From: Beroe forskalii
Taxonomy: Eukaryota; Ctenophora; Nuda; Beroida; Beroidae
Length of the DNA stretch: 64,000 nt
Reading direction: 5' to 3'
NCBI GenBank assembly: GCA_011033025.1
Contig: WFMF01000003.1
Location: 890,041 to 954,040 of the forward strand
The notes beneath the pieces are model-generated. The model did not search any database. It was not told the origin of the DNA and saw only the letters and a program-made list of their open reading frames with translations. The position numbers and the translations under genes were made by a program. Each line of letters opens with the position of its first letter. The stretch's first letter is position 1. This document shows positions 25,130-36,521 of this stretch, piece after piece.

Positions 25130-26130
25130 CATTTTTCCAAACATTTTGCTAAGTTATTTACAAATCAAAATCGGCGTGTCTCAGTCAAATGAATAATGAT
25201 TTGGCAATTATCTTTCAATATTGTATTTCATATCAATTTCATATAACTTATGTGTTCTTGAATGCGCGTATATCAGCCGGATAGTTGTGTATTTAGAAAG
25301 AGTAATTCGATACCTTGCAAGGGTTTCTCTCCTGTAAAAGTAATGTAGCATTCACTAAATCACCTTCTGTCACGAGCACATACGGATAACGCCATCAATT
25401 CTCCATTTTAAGCCGTGGAAATGACGTAGCCCTCAGACGCCTCTAGTAATTGCAGCTTCCCCTGGTGAGTGACGCGCGGTGGATATGTGCATGATATTTA
25501 TTATGTGTCACGTGATGGTGATTTGGCTAATTCTATTATGTTAAAGTGACACATCCCGGCCGGCGGATGATGTTTGTGTGTAGGAGTTTGTTTCCCGTTT
25601 AGAGGTGATTGTTCATGTTAAAAACTTAAAAAGTATCGAAACCAAGTATGAATGTTGTGACTTGTGGTATTAAAAAGGGCGTGACTGCTATTAAACCTGT
25701 TACCTGTTGACAATTCCCCATTAAACAGTGATGATACTCAATACTCATCTATAAATAGCATGACTTATTATTGTACACTGTCCATTCACTTGAGTGTACA
25801 GAATAGTACACTAGTCGTGCTGATGTTTAGAATCTTCTTGTTGCCACGTAAACTCATGATGATGACGTCATATGAAGCTACCTACCATCTGCCACGTTGT
25901 GAGAAGAGCTGATGTGTACAAAGAGACTGCATATTGTGTACTTCGAGAGTTTAAAGTTCTAAGTCTACATTCAAAGTGTTATATTTTTCAATCATATGGA
26001 TTCATTCACTACTCCAAGAAATACGTCTAGTATAGCAGATTACGGATACCTTTCACACCTGATGACCATTACATGCCATAATATGTTATTTTATAGACTT
26101 ATATTCGCAAATTACTAAATTGGACATTGC
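25130..26130. other. Intron 2, nothing recognised
   Basis: No repeat, exon or RNA gene is supported apart from the tRNA terminator. Confidence 0.45.
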
Positions 26131-26132
26131 CT

Positions 26133-26350
26133 TCTTAGTTGGTGTAATGGTATTCAGTCCTGCTCGTGATCGAAAGATCCAGGGTTCGATTCCCTGCCAT
26201 TCCCATGACTGAGCTAAGGGTGAAAGATATCTTGGTATCTCAAGCCTATTCAGCCACACAGTTCAGCCAAGCTTACAGGAAACTGTGTGGGAGGGTTAAA
26301 TGAGGAGCTGCCCATTGCAGCGAAGTATCGGGCGAATAAAGTATGGATTA
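26133..26350 (+). mobile_element. tRNA-related SINE candidate
   Basis: The head has an A-box-like TAGTTGGTGTAATGG (26136-26150) and a perfect B box GGTTCGATTCC (26183-26193) inside a T-arm-like hairpin CAGGG/CCCTG. The acceptor and anticodon arms do not fold, so it is not a functional tRNA. A unique body of about 150 bp follows, including CACACAGTTCAGCCAAGC and GGGCGAATAAAGTATGGA. This head-plus-body layout is that of a SINE. Only one copy is seen here, so family status is untested. Confidence 0.55.
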
Positions 26351-27154
26351 CACTTCCTTAACCGTCACTGGCTTAATTACTTGGATTTAACTGTATCACA
26401 CGAACGCCGTACATGAATGCGTGACTCTAAGATTTTGACTAAAAAACTCGACCTGTTTAAAATCCATCGGTTTTATTTGGTTTACTAGAGTCGTAATCAG
26501 CACTCCTCACTCAAGCTAGTTTTCCCACGTGCGGTATAATAGTAGGTTTTCTCTGCCCTCGGAGGAGCTGGCTATGTTGTTTGGTGAGGATAAAGCCAAT
26601 TTCAATAATTTGGGTAGATCTACTTTCTTCATCGGAGAAGCAGTCCCCACCAAAGTTACTGCTCAAGGGTGTGTATAAAGTGTGGCATTTTGAATCTAAT
26701 CATGATGATTTCGCCCAAAAATTGAGCAAAAGCATCTCTGAGCAAAAAGAAACAATTGCATAGTAAACCGATTTTCTCATAATCGCCATTACCCATTATG
26801 TCTAGAGAGTAACTCATTCATCAGCCAAAAGTCCTTACAATTATAGCTATTTTACAACAATTTAAATTACAATGGATGGATCATCACTCATTCCTTCGCA
26901 AGATGTAATGCAGTGCATTATAGATCTAATACGTGTTTCTCTCTGTCCATGAGTCTCAGGCTACTTAGGGGGAATTCGAATTCTATGTGATTTGGTAGTT
27001 TTAAAGGTAATAGTTGTATGGGAAGGAAGAAGCTGAAACTATTCGAAATTAAAGAATACTTCATGGTTCAATGGCGCAAGATACATTGCATTTTGTGTGC
27101 ATCAAATTTACGTTTTGTCCAACGATGTTGGACACTAACCCCTTATTATTTCAG
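26351..27154. other. End of intron 2
   Basis: Unique AT-rich sequence ending in a good acceptor (CTTATTATTTCAG at 27142-27154). The 5' part of an open frame starting near 27018 is intronic. Confidence 0.5.
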
Positions 27155-27211
27155 TGACGAGGAAGAGGGAACTCACGTGACAGCAGAGGATTTCGAGACC
27201 AACTCAGACCG
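27155..27211 (+). CDS. Candidate exon C (acidic, 19 codons)
   Basis: Flanked by TATTTCAG| and |GTTAGT. Joined to exon B in phase 2 it gives S at the junction and continues DEEEGTHVTAEDFETNSD, extending the acidic GNEEET of exon B. Both ends are phase 2, so the exon is symmetric. The sensible continuation across the junction is the best evidence that B and C are real. Exon C ends in phase 2, matching exon D. Confidence 0.75.
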
Positions 27212-28226
27212 GTTAGTGCGTCACCCCCCCACTCCCCCATCCCCATCACTTCATCCCCGCCCCCCAGTACGTTACTTCCCCGGTCACTCCCCCCCTCACC
27301 TCCCCATCACTCCCCGGTCACTTCACCCCGTCACTTTCCTCCCCCGCCACTCCCCCTCCCGTCACTTCCCTGCCGTCAATTCCCCTTTACCCCCCCCTCA
27401 CCTACCCTATCACCCCCCGGTCACTTCCCCCCCCAGCACGTTACTTCCCCGCCACCCCCTCCCTCCCGTTACTTCCCCATCACCCCCCTCCGGGCACTTC
27501 ACCCCCCAAAGCACGTTACTTCCCCCGCCACTCCCCCCTCCTCGTTACTTCTCCCCGCCCCCCCTCCCCCGCCCGTTACTTCCCCGCCACTCCCCCTCCC
27601 TCCCGTTACTTCACCCCTCCCCCCCTCCCTCCCCCCGCCCTCCCCCTCCCTCCGTGACTTCCCCCGCCACCCCCACCCCCTCCCTCCCTCCCTCCCCGCC
27701 ACTCCCTCCCTCCCTCCCCAGCCCTCCCCGTCCCTCCCTCCCTCCCTCGCCACTCCCCTCCCTCCCTCCCCTCCCCGCCACTCCCCCTCCCTCCGTGACT
27801 TCCCCGCCACCCCCTCCCTCCCGTGACTTCCCCCGCCACTCCCCCCCTCCTCCCCTCCCTCCCGCCCTCCCTCTCCTCCCCTCCCTCCCCAGCCACTCCC
27901 CGTCCTCCCTCCCCTCCCTCGCCACTCCCTCCCTCCTCCCTCCCCGCCACTCCCCCTCCCTCCCGTGACTTCCCCCCGCCACCCCCTCCCTCCCGTGACT
28001 TCCCCGCCACTCCCCCCTCCCTCCCCCGCCACTCCCCTCCCTCCGTGACTTCCCCTCACCTCCCCATCACCCCCCAGCACGTTAATTCCCCGCCACTCCC
28101 CCTCCTCCGTTACTCCCCCCCCTCCCCTCCCCGCCACTCCCCGACAACCCCCAGCACGTTACTTCCCCCGGTCACCCAAACCCCCCCCGCCACGTCACTT
28201 CCTACCCGTCACTCCCCCCCACGTAG
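27212..28226. repeat. Intron 3: 1-kb polypyrimidine minisatellite from the donor onward
   Basis: Nearly the whole intron is C/T on the + strand, built of degenerate units such as CCGTTACTTCCCCGCCACTC and CCTCCCTCCGTGACTTCCCC. It begins a few bases after the donor and runs to the acceptor ACGTAG. Long frames on both strands here (Pro/Ser-rich on +, Gly/Arg-rich on -) come from this composition and are not genes. The G-rich strand could form quadruplexes. Confidence 0.9.
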
Positions 28227-28313
28227 AGAAGACAGTGTGAGACAGTGGGAAGGTAGCTCCTTGTACTATTTGAGGAGTAGATCAGATAGCGGGGTGTACA
28301 AGTGCCCAGTCGC
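28227..28313 (+). CDS. Candidate exon D (29 codons)
   Basis: Acceptor CCCACGTAG| and donor CGC|GTGAGT. In phase 2 after exon C it reads REDSVRQWEGSSLYYLRSRS, then DSGVYKCPVA. It is symmetric (2-2) and rich in serine and arginine, continuing the disordered style. The donor is close to consensus. The next candidate exon at 36019 would need phase 1, so direct D-E splicing does not keep the frame. An 11-base segment at 28575-28585 after a good TTTTCAG would correct the phase, but a microexon that short cannot be trusted by eye. Confidence 0.7.
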
Positions 28314-28639
28314 GTGAGTGGGCCGTCTTTTGGAGAGTGCAGGCATTCAATAGTGGTTTTAGTGGTTTGAGCATGCGTTTGCATATTATATCCTTCCAGA
28401 TTACAAATCAAAGCACATTCATTGAAATGGGAGTGTGTGTGTGTTGTGGTGGTTATGGTTTGCAATAAAGCTTCACTGACCATTGAGTTTTAAATTTGAT
28501 TTTTTGTTCTTCTGAAAACAACGTAGGGACTTCTCTGCATGGTTTGAAAGTAGATAGAGTTTGATTTTCAGTAACCATCTAGGTATTTGATGGCATTTAT
28601 TACTTAAATTATGCTTCAGCAAAAGCGCTCTTTGCATAA
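28314..28639. other. Start of intron 4
   Basis: No repeat begins at this donor, unlike introns 1, 3 and 7. A GTGTGTGTG run lies near 28433-28443. Confidence 0.5.
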
Positions 28640-31173
28640 TCGCTGATGAGTGACTAGGCGCTGATGAGTGACTAGGCGCTGATGAGTAACTAGGCGCTGA
28701 TAAGTGACTAGGCGCTGATGAGTAACTAGGCGCTGATAAGTGACTAGGCGCTGATAGCACGATAAGTGACTAGGCGCTGATAAGTGACTAGGCGCTGATG
28801 AGTGACTAGGCGCTGATAAGTGACTAGGCGCTGATGAGTGACTAGGCGCTGATAAGTGACTAGGCGCTGATGAATGACTAGGCGCTGATGAATGACTAGG
28901 CGCTGATGAATGAGCGCTGATGGTGACTAGGCGCTGATAAGTGACTAGGCGCTGATGAGTAAGTGACTAGGCGCTGATGGTGACTAGGCGCTGATGGGTG
29001 ACTAGGCGCTGATAAGTGACTAGGCGCTGATGAGTGACTAGGCGCTGATGAGTGACTAGGCGCTGATGAGTGACTAGGCGCTGATGAGTGACTAGGCGCT
29101 GATAAGTGACTAGGCGCTGATGAGTGACTAGGCGCTGATAAGTGACTAGGCGCTGATGAGTGACTAGGCACTGATAAGTGACTAGGCGCTGATAAGTGAC
29201 TAGGCGCTGATAAGTGACTAGGTGCTGATAAGTGACTAGGCGCTGATAAGTGACTAGGTGCTGATAAGTGACTAGGCGCTGATGAATGACTAGGCGCTGA
29301 TGAATGACTAGGCGCTGATAAGTGACTAGGCGCTGATGAATGACTAGGCGCTGATGAGTGACTAGGCGCTGATAAGTGACTAGGCGCTGATGGGTGACTA
29401 GGCGCTGATGAGTGACTAGGCGCTGATGAGTGACTAGGTGCTGATAGGTGACTAGGCGCTGATAAGTGACTAGGTGCTGATAAGTGACTAGGCGCTGATG
29501 AATGACTAGGCGCTGATGGGTGACTAGGCACTGATAAGTGACTAGGCGCTGATGAGTGACTAGACGCTGATGAGTGACTAGACGCTGACGAGTGACTAGG
29601 CGCTGATGAGTGACTAGGCGCTGATAAGTGACTAGGCGCTGACGAGTGACTAGGCGCTGATGGGTGACTAGGCGCTGATGAATGACTAGGCGCTGATAAG
29701 TGACTAGGCGCTGATAAGTGACTAGGCGCTGATGAGTGACTAGGCACTGATGGTTGACTAGGCGCTGATGGGTGACTAGGCACTGATAAGTGACTAGGCG
29801 CTGATAAGTGACTAGGCGCTGATGAGTGACTAGGCGCTGATGGGTGACTATGCGCTGATAAGTGACTAGGCGCTGACGAGTGACTAGGCGCTGATGACTA
29901 GGCGCTGATGAGTGACTAGGCGCTAACTGATAAGTGACTAGGCGCTGATAAGTGACTAGGCGCTGATGAGTGACTAGGCACTGATGGGTGACTAGGCGCT
30001 GATAAGTGACTAGGCGCTGATGAGTGACTAGGCGCTGATGAATGACTAGGCGCTGATGAGTGACTAGGCGCTGATGAGTGACTAGGTGCTGATGGGTGAC
30101 TAGGTACTGATGGGTGACTAGGCGCTGATGAGTGACTAGGTGCTGATGAATGACTAGGCGCTGATGGGTGACTAGGCGCTGATAAGTGACTAGGTGCTGA
30201 TAAGTGACTAGGCGCTGATGAATGACTAGGCGCTGATGAATGACTAGGCGCTGATGGGTGACTAGGCGCTGATAAGTGACTAGGTGCTGATAAGTGACTA
30301 GGCGCTGATGAATGACTAGGCGCTGATGGGTGACTAGGCACTGATAAGTGACTAGGCGCTGATGAGTGACTAGACGCTGATGAGTGACTAGACGCTGACG
30401 AGTGACTAGGCGCTGACGAGTGACTAGGCGCTGACGAGTGACTAGGCGCTGATGGGTGACTAGGCGCTGATGAATGACTAGGCGCTGATGAGTGACTAGG
30501 CGCTGATAAGTGACTAGGCGCTGATAAGTGACTAGGCGCTGATGAGTGACTAGGCACTGATGGTTGACTAGGCGCTGATGGGTGACTAGGCACTGATAAG
30601 TGACTAGGCGCTGACGAGTGACTAGGCGCTGATGGGTGACTAGGCGCTGATGAATGACTAGGCGCTGATGAGTGACTAGGCGCTGATGAGTGACTAGGCG
30701 CTGATAAGTGACTAGGCGCTGATGAGTGACTAGGCGCTGATGGGTGACTATGCGCTGATAAGTGACTAGGCGCTGACGAGTGACTAGGCGCTGATGAGTG
30801 ACTAGGCGCTGATAAGTGACTAGGCGCTGATAAGTGACTAGGCGCTGATAAGTGACTAGGCGCTGATGAGTGACTAGGCGCTGATAAGTGACTAGGCGCT
30901 GATAAGTGACTAGGCGCTGATAAGTGACTAGGCGCTGATGAGTGACTAGGCACTGATGGGTGACTAGGCGCTGATAAGTGACTAGGCGCTGATGAGTGAC
31001 TAGGCGCTGATGAGTGACTAGGCGCTGATGAGTGACTAGGTGCTGATGAGTGACTAGGCACTGATAAGTGACTAGGCGCTGATGAGTGACTAGGCGCTGA
31101 TGAATGACTAGGCGCTGATGAGTGACTAGGCGCTGATGAGTGACTAGGCGCTGATGAGTGACTACTGACTAGG
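28640..31173. repeat. 18-bp minisatellite, array 1
   Basis: About 140 copies of CTGATGAGTGACTAGGCG with common GATAAG, GATGGG, GACGAG and GGTGCT variants. Because 18 is divisible by three, long minus-strand frames appear (repeated SAPSHS/SAPSHL). They lack a non-repetitive start or end and are treated as by-products. Higher-order blocks repeat, for example the variant order around 29540-29760 recurs around 30330-30600. Confidence 0.96.
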
Positions 31174-32515
31174 CGAGTTCAGAGAAAGTGACCTTGATTG
31201 CTTCCTCAATGTCCTATATCCGAGGGATGGGCATTTCAGCCAATGATCTTCTACAACTATTGGCATTTCAGCCAATGATCTTCTACAACTATTGGATTAA
31301 GGAATCTCCATGGTTCTATTTATCACAGTAGTATTTACCATTGGTCCGAAGGCTCAGATATATCCACTTCCTACAGAGCTACACATTTCTTGTGTTCTCT
31401 TTCATCTAACATGGCATTCAATATCTTTCAAAATGTTCAATTTTTCATCTCTTCGTGCACTATTCATATATTAATTATTTTCTTAAGTTGAAACCTGAAT
31501 ACTACTTCATTCCACTGAAAATATACACGGAAAATACCCCCGGTGGGTACATTAACAATCATCATTAAATGAAGGAATATCAACTCAATGGGTGGAAGCG
31601 CTCTATTTTGTGGCTCGCAGAATGTATAACAGAATATTAACCGCTTGATTACCTGCCACCAAGTAGCTTCCCCCCTTCCTTCATGGCAACATGTGACAAC
31701 TCAGAGTATTTCGTGACGACTACAATATACTATTATACCGAGTTTGACAACCACTTTATATACTATTAATTTAGGATTCCGCCACTTGTAAAGTTGTAAT
31801 TTCTCACTTTGAGTTGTCCTTGATATTTCAATGGTGACTGTCGTTGGTTTAATGGCTTTTAGTTTTGTAACTAAGATGAAGTGGGAGAAATACGTCAGCC
31901 GATAGGCGTTAACTTTTAATCTTGACTGCTAATATTTTTGTTCAAATGTTTGTTTTATGAAAACTCGTTTGGAATGCTTCAAGCCCAACATAGATCAAAC
32001 CTCCACCTTTGAGACGTGTGTCAACACGTCCCTCAGCTAAATTTTACAGCACTTTGTAAGACCCGTTCTAGACAGGGAGTTTTAGGAGCAAGCCTGTCTA
32101 GAATGGGGTTTTTCGCTTGCCCGAGCTATTGCTCGAGCAATAGCTTGGGTAATAGTTGAAGGTATTACCCGAGCAATTGTCCATCAAAGTGGCATTATGC
32201 AGCTTTCTGGCGTATCTTTAAACTGTCATCTGAATATTTATCACTCTTAGAGATACCTTGTTATCAATTTTAAATGCACAGGAAAGTGTCTTATCATCAA
32301 AAAATAGTGTTATTGCTACAATAGGCGTATACATAGCAACATTATTACCTAAAGGTGCAGAACGAACCCTGTGCGGGTTTATTCTATTTTATGTGGCATT
32401 AGCGCGTTCATGTTTTAATTCATGTTTTGTCATCAAGTTAATGTTTTATTGTGTTTTTAAAGTTTTCAGTATTTCTACTATCCCTGTTTAGTAAGGCGTT
32501 GCTTTTGCAGGAATT
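31174..32515. repeat. Segmental duplication with 57834-58822 and 61741-62100, copy 1
   Basis: After the 18-bp array, AGTTCAGAGAAAGTGACC onward matches the flank of the second 18-bp array at 57836. The match runs to about 32172, then jumps to sequence equal to 61741-62100, ending at GCTTTTGCAGGAAT in both. About 35 bp (GGCATTTCAGCCAATGATCT...) is tandemly doubled at 31228-31295 only in this copy. Open frames do not survive between copies. Confidence 0.9.
32059..32172. mobile_element. Truncated left end of the TIR element seen whole at 58698-61555
   Basis: Begins AGACCCGTTCTAGACAGGG and includes GCTATTGCTCGAGCAATAGC palindromes as at 58698. It stops at ...GAGCAATTG and continues directly with the sequence that flanks the full element on the right, so about 2.9 kb is missing here. 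Confidence 0.7.
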
Positions 32516-33790
32516 ACACAGTACACACTGTCAGAGTGTACTACAATAACCATACACTACCATACACAGTACACACTGTCAGAGTGTTCTATAACACAGT
32601 AACACCATACACAGTACACACTGTCAGAGTGTTCTATAACCATTGTAAACTACACAGTACACTGTACACACTATAACCACACAGTTCACAGCACACACTG
32701 TCAGAGTGTTCTATAACCATTGTAACTACCATACACACTGTCAGAGTGTTCTATAACCATTGTAACTACCATACACAGTACACACTGTCAGAGTGTTCTA
32801 TAACCATTGTAACTACCATACACAGTACACACTGTCAGAGTGTTCTATAACCATTGTAACTACCATACACACTGTCAGAGTGTTCTATAACCATTGTACA
32901 CTACACAGTACACACTAACACAGTGTACTATAACCACAGTAACTACATACACAGTACACACTGTCAGAGTGTTCTATAACCATTGTAACTACCATACACA
33001 GTACACACTGTCAGAGTACACATAACCATTGTAACCATTGTAGAGTGTTACACTACACAGTACACACTGACAGAGTGTTCTATAACCATTGTAACTACCA
33101 TACACAGTACACACTGTCAGAGTGTTCTATAACCATTGTAACTACCATACACAGTACACACTGTCAGAGTGTTCTATAACCATTGTAACTACCATACACA
33201 GTACACACTGTCAGAGTGTTCTATAACCACTAACACAGTACATACACAGTACACACTGTCAGAGTGTTCTATAACCATTGTAACTACCATACACAGTACA
33301 CACTGTCAGAGTGTTCTATAACCATTGTAACTACCATACACACAGTACACACTGTCAGAGTGTTCTATAACCATTGTAACTACCATACACAGTACACACT
33401 GTCAGAGTGTTCTATAACCATTGTAACTACCATACACAGTACACACTGTCAGAGTGTTCTATAACCATAACTAACTACACAGTACACACTGTCACACTAC
33501 ACAGTATAACCATTACACACTACCATACACAGTACACACTACAGAGTGTTCTACACTACACAGTACACTACCATACTACACAGTACACACTCACAGTGTT
33601 CTATAACCATTGTAACTACCATACACAGTACACCACACTACCATACACACTACACAGTACACACACACATAACACAGTAACTACCTACACACACTACACA
33701 CCATTGTAACTACCATACACAGTACACACTGTCAGAGTGTTCTATAACCATTGTACACATACACAGTACACACCTACACAGTACACACCT
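32516..33790. repeat. 47-bp minisatellite
   Basis: Units of about 47 bp contain CACTGTCAGAGTGTTCTATA, ACCATTGTAACTACCATACA and CAGTA. Both ends are irregular (32516-32700 and 33470-33790), with fragmented units. Confidence 0.93.
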
Positions 33791-36018
33791 AGTCTATTTT
33801 ATTCCCATAACGCGATGAATTGTGCTCATTGACTCGATTTATCACAACGTTGTACATTTAATGTCATGACCTGTAAAATGCTACCATATCCTGCCTCTTA
33901 TCAGCCCTTCCGCAAAGTTTCTGATAGCTAATCACGGTAATTAGGCAATTAAGTAACTCGTCATTAAAAATCATAAAACGTGATGCACATTCATTATTCA
34001 AGCGTGATGATTTTGGTTAGTCGTTACCTTTTTGCTTTTTCAGTTTTCGGTAACATTTTTTCTCTGATACAACTTCTTATGAAAATACTGCACATATAGG
34101 CTCGAATTTCCCCGAACCGCCCTGACCAGGGCGGTTACCCCCTGCGGAAAGAAAATACAGTAGTCTCACGACATGTAAAGAGCGATTTAAAGGGAGTACT
34201 ATTGTCTATTTGCATAGAGTCGTGTTACTTCTCGCATGTTATAACATGTGTTTGTTATGACATATACTGTGATTTAATACCAATTTAAATGCTAAACGAT
34301 GAATCCTTTGCATTTGCGTTACAAAAATGCTCAAATCTCCGAAGTTTTTTTTTGCAAACTTGATGAAACTTTCAGTATATTTAGAGCTTGATAAAAGCAA
34401 CATCTCAGTGAAGTTCAGATTCATTTTTGAGTTTCAGAAACGGAGTTATGACCGAAAAGCCAGTTTTTTTAAATTTAAGCGATAACTTTAAAAGCTCGAA
34501 AAGTATTTTTCGTTCCGTTCGACTACTATAGCACTATAGATGCTCAAACTCATTGCAGAAATGATTTTGAGTGCTCGGCTTCGCCTCGCACTCTAAATCA
34601 TTTAAATGTCTCTAGCTGCGCTGTCGACATTTAAATCATAAAGCCCTGCTGCCGCAGGGCTTTATATTTTCTGCGAGTTCGTCTGATGCCTCTATAGTAC
34701 ATTTAGAGGCTCAAACTCACCGCAGAAATTTAGAGCACTCGATTTAGTGCACCTATTCCAACGTAGCTGGTAAGACTTTGAAACAGGAGACAGCTTATCA
34801 GCTTTCCAGCTCTTGCCAGACCATGAAATAATATGTACCTTGACAGTGTGACCCTTCCGCATTCACTCATTTATAAGCTAACTTACGAACACAGCACTGT
34901 GTCATCACTACTCACTACTCATGACTTATGCTCGTGATACCGGCCTACTTGTCTTGCTCGGAGATTGTGCGTAGAGGACTTATTAGTGCTTTATCTACCT
35001 GTTGACAACGCACTCAGCTGCTGCTGAAATATGTACTTTTGCCAACAGCCGACGGCTTTTGTGTCATGATACCTGTATATAATACACTTTACTTATGGTA
35101 CTTGACTTATAGCGACTTATCGAATCGAGTCTTATTTTCTAATTTTCTTGTACGCATATTGGATCCGATAAACTTGGCTTATTCTGATCATATAGTATAT
35201 TGAAACTTTTAAGATTTCATCGACTTGTCTTAACGCTCTGAGGTGTCTCGTTACTGATATACAAAACGTCAGCTGCCACAAGCTGGGAGTTAATATTTAT
35301 CTTACTCGTTGTTAATTTCCACTTTGAATATGTTCACACCTATTAATAAACATGATGATTGAAAACCCTCGTGAGGGCACCACAAAGGGCTTCTATGAAA
35401 ATTCATAGATAATGATATGATATCGTCCGAGTCTATTCTCAATAACAATTAAGTCATGCGTGGAAATAAACAAGAACAATAAATAAAAATATGAGATGCA
35501 GTTTTCCTATGCCGATATTATATCACAAAGTAAAACTCCCATAGTTCTCCTCTATCCATCTTCTCTTAGTGCTGATATGTGATGTCACCACATGAGCCCA
35601 TTAAGCCCTGCCCAGTCCGCTCTCCCTCAATTTTTTGAGTATAAACTTTAACTTTCATCACTAAATTTTGATTATTGAGGTGAACCTCGTATACATTGAA
35701 TGAACATTTTATTACTAGTCTCATTATACGAGCATTAGGCATGTTGCCTTTCCACTCATTCCTTAATCTCTTACTACCCGCAATTTGATATGTTCGTGAT
35801 TACATTTCTCAGCGTATTATTATTTATTTCGTTTATGAAAAGTTCTCTTTAATCCTGTCTTGGTGTGTGGTATCATGACAAATCCAATCCGATCATTAAA
35901 TCTTTGAACGGTTGAGGGTCATTTTATTTCTTCTATTCCAATTTTACGGATTTTGTTCAAGCAGCCACAATTCGTGCAGGATAGTTGTTTTCACCTAAAT
36001 CGTCCCTAATATCATCAG
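33791..36018. other. End of intron 4, hairpin cluster only
   Basis: No exon or RNA gene recognised. It contains the hairpin cluster listed at 34500-34745 and a block near 34110-34140 inverted relative to 16632-16675. It ends in the acceptor ATCATCAG for exon E. Confidence 0.45.
34500..34745. repeat. Cluster of strong hairpins, foldback-like
   Basis: Successive palindromes: GAGTGCTCGGCTTCGCCTCG + CACTC, CATTTAAATG and ATTTAAAT pairs around GTCGAC, then AAAGCCCTGCTGCCGCAGGG + CTTT. The outer parts share AGATGCTCAAACTCATTGCA and GAGGCTCAAACTCACCGCAG-type sequence as direct, not inverted, repeats. Probably a small mobile element with compound structure. Confidence 0.5.
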
Positions 36019-36400
36019 CTCCTACTTCGCCCATGTCTTGGAAAAAGCCCGCATTCCGGGGGCACCGGAGATGCTCCTCCATAGGGAGTCCTCTGGATCA
36101 GCGCATAGTGCTGCCGCCCCACCCACCCAACTCGCTCAGCAGGAGCAACAACTCCAGCTGCGAGCAAGGCCTGGACAAGGACCGGGGTCTCAAGATGCTC
36201 GCTGGCACTTTGCTCGGCTCCCGGGCCATGATGGCTCACGGCCTGATAGTTGGGTATTCGGCCAATGAGAATGAGACTGGAGGAGGAGAGGTTGAGAGAA
36301 GGAACTCTTTGGGTGGGTCCTCTCCAGCTGCAAATGTGGGGAAGTCCCTCTCCATGTCTCATTTGTCTTCGGGATGGGACAATGCGGCTGGTGTGTTGCT
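36019..36400 (+). CDS. Candidate exon E (127 codons, Ser/Arg-rich)
   Basis: The largest exon, open throughout between ATCATCAG| and TTGCT|GTGAGT. It encodes SPMSWKKPAFRGHRRCSSIG, PLDQRIVLPPHPPNSLSRSN, then LKMLAGTLLGSRAMMAHGLI and ERRNSLGGSSPAANVGKSLS. RRCSS and RRNS look like basophilic-kinase or 14-3-3-type sites, and a short hydrophobic helix (LAGTLLGSRAMMAHGLIVG) lies in the middle. It starts in phase 1 and ends in phase 2; the end fits exon F. Two other frames are partly open, but only this one joins F. Protein not recognised. Confidence 0.72.
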
Positions 36401-36521
36401 GTGAGTGTGAGGGGCTCGTGGATTTGGTGCTGCTTTGAAAGAGTGTTTTGAACCAAAGTATTTTAGCATTTAGCCGTTGTAACCATTTGAGTTATGACCA
36501 ATTTTATTTTACCCTAAGGAG

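Noticed and set aside
26133-26204. Second tRNA gene
   Set aside because: Only the T arm and promoter boxes fit; acceptor and anticodon stems do not pair.
27499-28137. Gly/Arg-rich minus-strand frames and Pro/Ser-rich plus-strand frame
   Set aside because: Produced by the polypyrimidine intron; several frames are open together and the splice borders exclude them.
28896-31061. Long minus-strand frames of SAPSHS/SAPSHL repeats
   Set aside because: The 18-bp unit is divisible by three, so frames stay open by period alone. They have no unique start or end and stop wherever a unit is truncated.
34645-34672. Hairpin resembling a bacterial terminator
   Set aside because: The hairpin AAAGCCCTGC/GCAGGGCTTT has some T after it, but the context is an animal intron with sibling palindromes, so a mobile-element origin is likelier.
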